Assembly: GCA_018655525.1 (NCBI GenBank) | Contig: JABIJM010000020.1 | Location: 1 to 64,000, forward strand | Direction: 5' to 3' | DNA: 64,000 nt | Origin: Candidatus Woesearchaeota archaeon | Lineage (GTDB): Archaea; Nanobdellota; Nanobdellia; Woesearchaeales; GW2011-AR9 | Shown here: piece by piece, positions 22,964-30,176 of the stretch | Layout: every line of letters begins with the position of its first letter | Numbering within the stretch: the stretch's first letter is position 1 | Translations under genes and position numbers: made by a program | Notes under the pieces: model-generated | What the model saw: only the letters and a program-made list of their open reading frames with translations | Told to the model about the DNA's origin: nothing | Databases searched by the model: none

Positions 22964-24280
22964 ATGACATACAAAAATATAATTAAACATGCAATTGTAA
23001 GAACTGCAATTGGACTAACAGCCCTCTTAGGGGGATGTGATAAGGATAATGATATACCAGACGTACCTATTCCAACAATTCCTGCAGAACCTATAGAATC
23101 TCTTAAGGTTATTGGACCTATTCCTCCAAAAACATCTAAGAAATTACCAATTAAAGACAATTGTGAAGCATTAGATGTAATGATTATGTTTGATAACACT
23201 AGTTCAATGGGACCATATATTAATCAAGCTAAACAAAAAGGAATGGAAGCTCTAAACACCATACGTTCAACTTATCCAGATTCACGAATTGCAATTTCAA
23301 CAGTAGCCGATTTCGGGCATGGAGATATACCCTACGAATTAAAAACAGGATTTACCACAGACACTTCAATAGTTGGACAAGCAATTAATTCAATTAAGTT
23401 ATGTGGTGGTGGAGATGATCCTGAAGCATATTCTCATGCTATACAAAAGGCTTCAAAAGAAAAATGGAGACCAGACGCATATCGTCTTGTGATTCTTGTA
23501 GCAGATTCAGTTGCTCATGATAAAAATAAATTAAAGGCAAATGTTAAAAATTCAAATGAAACACTTGCCGTACTTACTGCAAATGAAGTGAATATCTCTT
23601 ATTGGAAAAGTGTAACACCATTTACTCTTCCTTTAGCATCTCATAAAAATTTAAATTCCTTATTATTACGTTCAATTATGATTTCATGTGGAGATTATCC
23701 AAAAATAGAATATGATACCGCTAAATGGGATCTAGATTCTGAAGATAAAAAAGAACTTGATGGGTTAGTAAAAATGCTTAAAAATAAAAAAAATATTGGC
23801 ATCCAAGTTGACGGCCATACAGATTCTGTAGGTGCAAATTTCAGAAATGATATCCTTGGAATTAGGAGAGCAAAAGGAGTCGCAGCATACCTGAATTCTA
23901 AAGGAATTAAAACTGCTGCTGCAAGTTATGGAGAAGTAAAACCTCTTTGTACTACTGAAACAGAAGATTGTAAACAACTTAATAGAAGGTCACATTTATA
24001 TCCAGTACTTCTATCACCAAAATCATCTAAATTTCCTTCAAAAATGGGAAACTTTTATTTAGCAAAAATTGATGGAGATACCGCAACATATTCATTCATT
24101 CCTACTTCTAGTAAACATTTTGGTTCTGTAATAGGGAATATGTTCAATAAAAAAGATCAAGCAAATGTATTCCATACTGTAGGACATCGTAATATTTCAT
24201 TAGATGCAGATGGAAATAACTCTGCTGGAGACCATATCCGTAAGTTTGAACCAGTATATTTGAAAGCTCGTTCAAATTAA
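22964..24280 (+). CDS. Lipoprotein with VWA and OmpA-like (peptidoglycan-binding type) domains
   Basis: The product is 438 residues. The signal peptide ends LTALLGGC (Cys25). A VWA domain follows (about 70-235) with a MIDAS-like DNTSS at 77-81. An OmpA/MotB-type domain (about 255-345) has VDGHTDSVG at 283-291, NDILGIRRAKGVAAYL, SYGEVKP and LNRRSHLY. In bacteria the Asp of GHTD and the Arg of the xRRA helix bind diaminopimelate in peptidoglycan, and both are kept here. Archaea lack murein, so this domain is out of place. A role in attachment to a bacterial partner is inferred. Confidence 0.85.
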   Translation: MTYKNIIKHAIVRTAIGLTALLGGCDKDNDIPDVPIPTIPAEPIESLKVIGPIPPKTSKKLPIKDNCEALDVMIMFDNTSSMGPYINQAKQKGMEALNTIRSTYPDSRIAISTVADFGHGDIPYELKTGFTTDTSIVGQAINSIKLCGGGDDPEAYSHAIQKASKEKWRPDAYRLVILVADSVAHDKNKLKANVKNSNETLAVLTANEVNISYWKSVTPFTLPLASHKNLNSLLLRSIMISCGDYPKIEYDTAKWDLDSEDKKELDGLVKMLKNKKNIGIQVDGHTDSVGANFRNDILGIRRAKGVAAYLNSKGIKTAAASYGEVKPLCTTETEDCKQLNRRSHLYPVLLSPKSSKFPSKMGNFYLAKIDGDTATYSFIPTSSKHFGSVIGNMFNKKDQANVFHTVGHRNISLDADGNNSAGDHIRKFEPVYLKARSN

Positions 24281-24292
24281 TTTTAGTAAAAT

Positions 24293-25210
24293 TTACCGAT
24301 TCATAAATCCAAGAAATTTCAAAGGATTTACCACTCTTCCTTTGTAATAAATATGTAAATGTAAATGAGGGTTTGTTTTGTAAGGATTTGCTGTTAATCC
24401 TGATAATCCTAATTTGGTATTGTAATTTACTTGTTGTCCTACTTTGACATTAACTCTGCTCATATGTAAATAGAGATGTACATAATCTCCAGATTTAACC
24501 TTCACTGCTTTTCCATTCCATTTCATCCACCAGCCAGTTTTAATTACAACTCCAGGAAGAATGGGATATAAAGGCGTACCAACTTTTGCATAAAAATCAT
24601 GACCTTTGTGCCTTCTACTACCTCTATTAGCACCATACAAATCAAACCGACAAGTATAATGTTGACCATTTTTCTGACTATAATTTTGTGGACTTTCTTG
24701 AGAACACCTATGAAGAACAGGTAATTTTTTTCCACCAAATGGACTTTGAAAACCTTTATTCTTGAAATTAGTAGTATTTGTTTTTTTCTTATTATCTACA
24801 ACTTTTGTAATTTTACGTTTTAGAATTACTTTAGGAATCATAATTTTCTGTCCATTCCTTACTAAAGATGGTTTTTTTAAACCATTAAATTTTGCAAGTT
24901 TTTGATAAGCTTCATTAATATCAGTTACACCATAAAACCTCAAAAGTGTTGAGATATCACAATAATGTTGTACTATTGCACCAAGATTTCGTCTGTGGGA
25001 TTCACTTGATTTTACAATTACAATTATAACATCTTCATTTTTTGCAAGTAATTCAAAGGGAAAACTTGCCAAAGTAGCACTCAATCCAGAAAGACCAACT
25101 AATTTAAGAAATCCTCTTCGACTCAGTTCTTTCGTAGCATCTACATCTGGAAGTTCAGATCCATGATATTTACCTCTTGGAAGGAACTTTTTTAGAAACT
25201 CAAAAACCAT
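24293..25210 (-). CDS. Tat-exported LysM + M23 (LytM) metallopeptidase
   Basis: The product is 305 residues. LSRRGFLKL at 29-37 is a twin-arginine signal, so it is exported folded. A LysM-like domain (about 60-125) ends NGQKIMIPK. The M23 domain (about 160-300) has the complete zinc/catalytic set: H201xxxD205, H249 in LYLHMS and the HLHLH motif at 282-286. Family members cut peptide bridges of bacterial peptidoglycan. It is convergent with the VWA-OmpA gene. TTTATAAAGG upstream is shared with the divergent gene at 25309. It is expected to be catalytically competent. Confidence 0.88.
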   Translation of the reverse strand: MVFEFLKKFLPRGKYHGSELPDVDATKELSRRGFLKLVGLSGLSATLASFPFELLAKNEDVIIVIVKSSESHRRNLGAIVQHYCDISTLLRFYGVTDINEAYQKLAKFNGLKKPSLVRNGQKIMIPKVILKRKITKVVDNKKKTNTTNFKNKGFQSPFGGKKLPVLHRCSQESPQNYSQKNGQHYTCRFDLYGANRGSRRHKGHDFYAKVGTPLYPILPGVVIKTGWWMKWNGKAVKVKSGDYVHLYLHMSRVNVKVGQQVNYNTKLGLSGLTANPYKTNPHLHLHIYYKGRVVNPLKFLGFMNR

Positions 25211-25308
25211 ATATTGATTACCTCGGTTCCACTTATAATTGTTTGTTGTCCCTTTGGAGTGAATAAAAAAGAAAGATTTATAAAGGATGAAAGGTATAAA
25301 ACAATAAA

Positions 25309-26742
25309 ATGTTAGAAAAATTGGTGAGTGATGAACGACATGAAAGTTTAGCTAGATATCACCCTTCTTCAGAAGAAGTATTTACAAATAATGACAGTTT
25401 TGATTATATAAAAAATGAAGTTCTAAATAGTGATAATCAAAAAGGTTGGAAAAAGGCTGGATTAAAAGGATTAAATGGAGCAGCTCATGCAACATATGGA
25501 TTACTTGAAGGAGTTTCACGTGTAACTGAAAGTGGGTTACGATTAGCAGGAAAAGCAGTTGAATATCTTGGAAGAAATGCAGATGATAAACTCCAAGCAA
25601 TTCAAACAGATCAATATGATGATGAGATCAATTGGCCAAAATCAATTTCACAAAATATTAGAAGTTTATATGGAAGTTTAAAAGAGGGTTTTCTTAGCGT
25701 AACTTCAACAAAAGTAAGAAACAATTTAATGGTAGGATTAGCATTGGGGATTGGACTTTATAGTGGATCTAAAATGTTACCAAATATTGAATTTTCAGGA
25801 GATGAAGATAAAATTGCAGTAGTAACTCCAGAATCATCTTTGCCTAAAACTCCAAAACCATATCCTCTTAGCCCATCTTCACCTCATAAACCTGACCCAT
25901 ATAGTACAAGTCACGGTGTTATCAGTGTAGATGAACTTGTAAAAACTTATGGAAAAGATGACGTTAGATTTGCACAAGAGACAATTAAAAGAGGAGCAAA
26001 ATTAAGAGAGCAAAACAAAACTCGTTGTCAAAGTCCTAAAGACATTTCTAATAAATGTAAAACTTTACGAGGATTACAAGCAAAATATCCAGGAAATTAT
26101 ACTGCTCATTTATTTGGTTTTTTTGATGATAACAGAGAGGTTGCAAACATCACGATGTTACGGGATGCTTACCAAAATGTAATGAAAGAAGCAAATAAAA
26201 AAGGCGTAGAATTACCATTTCATTTCGTTGCTTCAACATTAGCAAAAGAAGGTCATAGCTTAGATGTTGATAATTATAAAAGTAGCAGTACTAATGGATT
26301 TGCACAGTATGGGTTAGATACATTCGGAGATAATTATCAAACTTCAAAGAGTTTACGAACATTATTACCTAAGGGTTTTAATAAGAAATTTACGGCCCAT
26401 GCAGCAACCAATGAACTCGGTCAAGTAGTAAAAACAGCAAATTTCAATTCAAAATCTGATGCATTTCATGCATTTGTTGCAGAATTAGCATGGCGACAAA
26501 TGAACTTTACAAAAAAAGCAAAGTGTGATAGTATGCCTGAAGATCAGAAGCTGTTCTTAACTTATGAATTATACAACTGTGGACAAAATTCACTTAATAA
26601 AAAATTAAGAGCAAAGAATACGTGTAAAACTTTAGAAAAACATTTCAAAGATAAATCATTAAATAAATGTCAAGGAAATGCGCATGTTGCATTAAAAAGC
26701 GCATTATGGTTAGATCAAATGAAAGCGTTTCCAGAATCTTAA
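25309..26742 (+). CDS. Membrane-anchored protein with possible lysozyme/transglycosylase-like domain
   Basis: The product is 477 residues. A cytoplasmic-looking helical region (1-135), one hydrophobic segment (about 138-152) and a Pro-rich linker (165-200) precede a C-terminal extracellular domain with five cysteines. In that domain FVASTLAKEGHS (Glu314), then SSSTNGFAQYGLDTFGDNY, resembles the E-S-G..Q signature of SLT/lysozyme-fold enzymes. The match is weak but the context (M23 peptidase, OmpA-like domain) supports it. It is divergent from the M23 gene with back-to-back TATA boxes. Confidence 0.5.
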   Translation: MLEKLVSDERHESLARYHPSSEEVFTNNDSFDYIKNEVLNSDNQKGWKKAGLKGLNGAAHATYGLLEGVSRVTESGLRLAGKAVEYLGRNADDKLQAIQTDQYDDEINWPKSISQNIRSLYGSLKEGFLSVTSTKVRNNLMVGLALGIGLYSGSKMLPNIEFSGDEDKIAVVTPESSLPKTPKPYPLSPSSPHKPDPYSTSHGVISVDELVKTYGKDDVRFAQETIKRGAKLREQNKTRCQSPKDISNKCKTLRGLQAKYPGNYTAHLFGFFDDNREVANITMLRDAYQNVMKEANKKGVELPFHFVASTLAKEGHSLDVDNYKSSSTNGFAQYGLDTFGDNYQTSKSLRTLLPKGFNKKFTAHAATNELGQVVKTANFNSKSDAFHAFVAELAWRQMNFTKKAKCDSMPEDQKLFLTYELYNCGQNSLNKKLRAKNTCKTLEKHFKDKSLNKCQGNAHVALKSALWLDQMKAFPES

Positions 26743-27299
26743 CGTCCTTTCAGCTTCAAATCAAGCACTAAATCTTCTAATTTTCTAAGATCATACTTCA
26801 CAGAATCTACTTTACGCCTGATATCATTATTTCTGAAGTCAAATTTAAGTAATTCTCCATAAATTGCGTCTACTTCGTTTTTAATCTTCTTGACAGCTTC
26901 TACTTTGCCTTTTCCAGCTAAATAGACGGCTTTTCGTACAAGTTCACCAGGAAGGTCTGCTAAACCTAGAACGTAGTGTTCTGGGTGTACATTAAGCTCA
27001 ATAAGCTTCCCTTTCTTGACAAAATTGTAGTATAAGACTCCTTCTGCATATTCTTGGATTGCGACTTTATAACTGCCTTCAAATGCTAGTTTTGCGTTCT
27101 TTTTAGCTATCTGGTTAAGTTTCTTCTTTTCTTGTTCTATTTGTTTAAGAAGCTTAGAAGCTTGAGGCAGATCGTCTCTATGAACTGCATATATGAGTAA
27201 TTTGCTTAATTTAAGGACAACTCTGCCTTGTTTGATCAAAAGTTCTCTATCTGAGTCATATTTTTTGAATTCTTGCTGTAATTTTGTGAAATTTACCAT
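26739..27299 (-). CDS. Translin-family RNA/DNA-binding protein
   Basis: The product is 186 residues, all helical. LAFEGSYKVAIQEYAEGVLYY (first 20 residues shown in part), YVLGLADLPGELVRKAV and DFRNNDIRRKVDSVKYDL are hallmark translin/TRAX segments. Archaeal translins form octameric barrels that bind single-stranded nucleic acid and can cleave RNA. The Glu residues used by TRAX-type nuclease subunits are not evaluated here. The gene ends overlapping the convergent gene at 26742 by 4 bases. The TTATATAATTAA upstream is a promoter candidate. Confidence 0.85.
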   Translation of the reverse strand: MVNFTKLQQEFKKYDSDRELLIKQGRVVLKLSKLLIYAVHRDDLPQASKLLKQIEQEKKKLNQIAKKNAKLAFEGSYKVAIQEYAEGVLYYNFVKKGKLIELNVHPEHYVLGLADLPGELVRKAVYLAGKGKVEAVKKIKNEVDAIYGELLKFDFRNNDIRRKVDSVKYDLRKLEDLVLDLKLKGR

Positions 27300-27422
27300 A
27301 GATCTATAATATTGGAGTTTCTTTATATAATTAACTTAAATTTTGTCTATATTCCTATTTAACCACAACCTTTATAAAACAAGTCTCTTCTCACAACTAT
27401 ATTAATTGAGGTAATGTTAAAA

Positions 27423-27647
27423 ATGGAACAATCACGACCGTTAGATATGCTTAACCGAGCACGGAATAATACCGTTCTCGTAGATTTAAAAAATGGCTTA
27501 CGATACGTAGGTAAATTACAAGCGTTTGATATTCACATCAATGTCGTTCTTGAAGAAGCAGAAGAACATAAAGATGGCGAACTAAAAAGAAAGTTAGGAA
27601 ATGTATTTATTAGAGGAGATACAATCATAACAATTTCTCCAGCTTAA
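27423..27647 (+). CDS. Archaeal Sm-like protein (Lsm)
   Basis: The product is about 74 residues. RPLDMLNRARNNTVLVDLKNG (Sm1: VDLKNGLRYVGKL, then FDIHINVVL) and Sm2 (VFIRGDTIITISP) are complete. Lsm proteins form heptameric rings that bind U-rich RNA. The ATG at 27423 is chosen because GAGGT at 27408-27412 sits 10 bases before it. The ATG at 27414 would leave only one base. TTTATAAAAC lies further upstream. It is followed 11 bases later by the L37e gene, the usual archaeal arrangement. Confidence 0.95.
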   Translation: MEQSRPLDMLNRARNNTVLVDLKNGLRYVGKLQAFDIHINVVLEEAEEHKDGELKRKLGNVFIRGDTIITISPA

Positions 27648-27658
27648 GGTAAAATAAA

Positions 27659-27826
27659 ATGGTAAAAGGAACAGCAAGTATGGGTAAAAGAAGTGGGAAG
27701 AAAACTCACATCCCGTGTAAACGATGTGGCGGTTTCTCTTATCACGTTCAAAAGAAGAAATGTGCTTCTTGCGGATTTGGTGCAACTAAAACCAAACGTA
27801 AGTATGGCTGGAACAAGAAAAAGTGA
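27659..27826 (+). CDS. rpl37e: Ribosomal protein L37e
   Basis: The product is 55 residues. [30 protein letters not shown] and [10 protein letters not shown] give the C-x2-C...C-x2-C zinc finger of the large-subunit protein L37e (eL37). The frame was worked out directly from ATG 27659 to TGA 27826. It sits 11 bases after the Lsm stop, one operon. Archaea and eukaryotes have this protein and bacteria do not, so it is good evidence of the domain of life. Confidence 0.95.
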   Translation: MVKGTASMGKRSGKKTHIPCKRCGGFSYHVQKKKCASCGFGATKTKRKYGWNKKK

Positions 27827-28006
27827 ACTCACTTTTTCTGGTCAGAAAATTCTTAATTTTCTTGAACAAGAAAAATACAAAGTAATTCTTTTTTATTATT
27901 AATTATAATCTGATATTATTTTTAGGTTGAATTTTTTATAGTTTTTTAGTAGTATTTTTTCTATTCGGTCAAAAAACGAAGATTAGTTTATCCAATAAAA
28001 AAGAAA
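27827..28006. other. AT-rich intergenic spacer with hairpin after L37e
   Basis: A hairpin AGAAAATT-CTT-AATTTTCT (about 27844-27862) is followed by T-rich runs, likely the end of the Lsm-L37e transcript. The rest is AT-rich with no convincing gene. Confidence 0.4.
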
Positions 28007-28537
28007 TTAATGAATTATAATAACTAGGCCTTCGAGTTCACGTAGCTGTCCAAATCCACTGCCATCTAAGTTTAAATCTCCTTTTGCAGTTGTGTAATGT
28101 CCAACTAATTTTTTAAGTAATCTTTCCTCAGCAACTTTAAGACTATTTCCACTCACTAAAATTTGATTTTTATCAAAGGAACGATCAGTATTATAATTAA
28201 AACGAAGAAAATGTTCATTTCCCCTTTGTGCATATTCTACACCAAAACTTCCAAATACATACTCACCACTAACACCATCTTTAATAACATGAGGTTCTCT
28301 TTCAAAGCCTTTATAATTTTTAGTTTCAATAAAACCATCTCCAATAAATCTCATCCTATCAGGTGATTTCCTAGATACATTATCATTATCTCGTGCTCTT
28401 AATTTAGAATATTCTCCTTCTACTTCCCTTTCTCCTGAAAGACGTCCTTTAAATGATGAATGTAAAAATATAGCCCTATAAAGTTCAACTGTTCTTGCAT
28501 TACTTGGCCTTACACCACTAATTGGTTGTGTTGTCAT
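28007..28537 (-). CDS. Hypothetical protein (176 aa)
   Basis: The protein begins MTTQPISGVRPSNARTVELYRA. The central part is beta-rich and charged (GDGFIETKNYKGFEREPHV, YVFGSFGVEY). No family, signal peptide or membrane helix recognised. TATATAATTTATTG-like DNA upstream gives a promoter. It resembles in style the other small lineage-specific genes (28007, 33606, 60514). Confidence 0.55.
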   Translation of the reverse strand: MTTQPISGVRPSNARTVELYRAIFLHSSFKGRLSGEREVEGEYSKLRARDNDNVSRKSPDRMRFIGDGFIETKNYKGFEREPHVIKDGVSGEYVFGSFGVEYAQRGNEHFLRFNYNTDRSFDKNQILVSGNSLKVAEERLLKKLVGHYTTAKGDLNLDGSGFGQLRELEGLVIIIH

Positions 28538-28628
28538 ATAATTTATTGAAGGGTTGAAATATATAAATCTTCTTGAGGTTTATTAAAAAAAAAAAAACGA
28601 TTTAGAAAAATATTAATAAATAAAAAAA

Positions 28629-29297
28629 TCACTCAGTAATCTTTTCTCTGCACGTGATTCTAAGTTGATTAAAGGTTACTTGATCACATATTTTAAGGTC
28701 ATCCTTCAGTTTTGCAACTTTTGCAATACACACCTCTGAGTTTAACTGGTTACTAATTTTCTTACATACTTCAACATCTTCAGTTGCTTGCGCAATCTTG
28801 TTGAGACAAATCCCTTGATCTGGGTTGTTAAGTATTAAACATAAACCAGCCTTATTTGTTTTTAAGGCCACGTCCATGTAACATTCCATGTACTGGATGT
28901 CATTAAAGATTTCACCACAAAATCCACCTTTCTCTTCCTCTAATGCAAATTTATTATAACAATTATCATGCCAATACACATTTTCTATTTCTTCACATAA
29001 ATTTGGATCATTTTTAGCTATAGCAATTTCTGATTCACAAAATCCTTGTGTTGTTTTATCTTTTACAAGTTTACACGCTTCAAGATTTTCACTTTTCTTT
29101 GCAAGATCTGTAACACAAGTATCTCTGACAACATCACTTTTTATTTTACTACAAGTTCCTGCGTCTAGATAACAATCATCCCTATGTGCACCTTCTAAAG
29201 CAGAACATGGATCATTTGGATCTACTGGTTCTTTGAATAATGTACATCCTGCAAAAAGGAGTGTTAATGTTAATAATAATATGATCAAATATTTCAT
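28629..29297 (-). CDS. Cysteine-repeat lipoprotein
   Basis: The product is 222 residues. MKYLIILLLTLTLLFAGC is a clear lipoprotein signal (Cys18). The mature region is built of about five degenerate repeats of 30-38 residues, each with Cys pairs and a pattern like C..I....-.C...IA....D...C (for example ICLNKIAQATEDVEVCKKI). The repeats probably form a disulfide-pinned helical solenoid on the cell surface. Function unknown. A TATA-like TTTTTAGTG region precedes the ATG, and the second homing endonuclease unit starts beyond it. Confidence 0.75.
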   Translation of the reverse strand: MKYLIILLLTLTLLFAGCTLFKEPVDPNDPCSALEGAHRDDCYLDAGTCSKIKSDVVRDTCVTDLAKKSENLEACKLVKDKTTQGFCESEIAIAKNDPNLCEEIENVYWHDNCYNKFALEEEKGGFCGEIFNDIQYMECYMDVALKTNKAGLCLILNNPDQGICLNKIAQATEDVEVCKKISNQLNSEVCIAKVAKLKDDLKICDQVTFNQLRITCREKITE

Positions 29298-29355
29298 TTT
29301 ATGTGTTTTTAGTGAAATCTGCTTTTAAGTTTTGTGGAAGTGTAGGAATATATAG

Positions 29356-29393
29356 CACACCCCACTAGACAAGTACGCATAGAGCTTATAAAT
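29356..29393 (+). promoter_or_regulatory. 38-bp promoter-like element shared by both homing endonuclease genes (copy B)
   Basis: Matches 4352-4389 at 34 of 38 positions (CACACCCCACT, GACAAGTACG, TAGAGCTT) and ends TATAAAT, a TATA box, 20 bases before the ATG at 29414. Differences are one base after CCCCACT, two bases after AAGTACG and one in the TATA. Confidence 0.6.
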
Positions 29394-29413
29394 AAAGAAA
29401 ATCTGAGAGAATT

Positions 29414-30103
29414 ATGAACCTAGGTAAAATTAATAAAATTCCCTTAAATAATATCACTGCATATTTAGCTGGTGTAATTATTGGAGATGGAAATGTCTCC
29501 AATGCATCAAAATCTAAAAAAGATAAATCAAAAGATTATAGAATTACAATTGAAGTTACTGATCTTAATTTCTTAATCAATGTTGAAAAATTAATTAAAT
29601 CAATTATAAAAACAAAAAGTACAGTAACAAAAAGATCAAAAATTAAAGAAAAAAGGAAACAATTATATTATTTTCAATTTAGAAATAAAAGTTTTTATTA
29701 CTTTCTTACAAAAGATTTGGAGATTCCAGCTGGAAAAAAGTCAAATATTGTTTTTGTTCCTAATAAAATATTAAAATCTAATGGATTATATCCTTTTTTT
29801 CTTGCTGGGGTATTTGATACAGATGGAGGAATTAGAGGAAAGACTCCTGGATTTACTTCAGCAAGTAAAAAATTAATTGATGGATTAAGTTTTATTCTAA
29901 ATGAACTTAAAATCACCCATTATTTAGATTCATGGGTTAATAAGAGATATAATCAAAGATATTATGGAATTAAGATATCGGTAAAAGATACCGACAAGTT
30001 TTTAAATGGGTTACCATCATGTAACAAAGAGAAACTTGACAAAGTTCTTGTCCATGTGGACGTGCCGGAGCGGTCAAACGGGCTGGAAGGTCTTCCGATA
30101 TAG
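29414..30103 (+). CDS. LAGLIDADG homing endonuclease running into tRNA-Leu
   Basis: The product is 229 residues with two motifs: AYLAGVIIGDGNV near residue 17 and FFLAGVFDTDGGI near residue 133. Both carry the catalytic acids. The last 16 codons are the tRNA-Leu leader and 5' half, and the stop codon lies within the tRNA intron. The natural C-terminus has therefore been lost or fused at the insertion point. It shares the 38-bp upstream element with the enzyme at 4421, but the protein is shorter and divergent. It may cut a tRNA-gene target or act as a maturase (inference). Confidence 0.85.
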   Translation: MNLGKINKIPLNNITAYLAGVIIGDGNVSNASKSKKDKSKDYRITIEVTDLNFLINVEKLIKSIIKTKSTVTKRSKIKEKRKQLYYFQFRNKSFYYFLTKDLEIPAGKKSNIVFVPNKILKSNGLYPFFLAGVFDTDGGIRGKTPGFTSASKKLIDGLSFILNELKITHYLDSWVNKRYNQRYYGIKISVKDTDKFLNGLPSCNKEKLDKVLVHVDVPERSNGLEGLPI

Positions 30104-30169
30104 GAAACCTGGCTGAGCTTAGGACCCAGTGGCTTAGTGCCTACGCAGGTTCAAACCCTGCCGTTCACA
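30056..30169 (+). tRNA. tRNA-Leu(UAG) with 30-nt intron at non-canonical position 30/31
   Basis: Acceptor GTGGACG/CGTTCAC (one G-T), D stem CCG/CGG, long variable arm (GGC-TTAGT-GCC), T arm GCAGG-TTCAAAC-CCTGC, discriminator A. Read directly, the 5' anticodon strand is CTGGA. Removing 30087-30116 gives CTGGG/CCCAG with loop CTTAGGA, anticodon UAG. Bulges GGA and GAG around a GGCT/GGCT helix, with inner AGGT/ACCT, place the cuts exactly there. The intron therefore interrupts the anticodon stem, not the loop. The upstream endonuclease frame ends inside this intron. Confidence 0.88.
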
Positions 30170-30176
30170 TCTTTTT

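Noticed and set aside
27693-27902. 69-residue plus-strand frame over L37e
   Set aside because: It is out of frame with the well-conserved L37e zinc-finger protein at 27659-27826.
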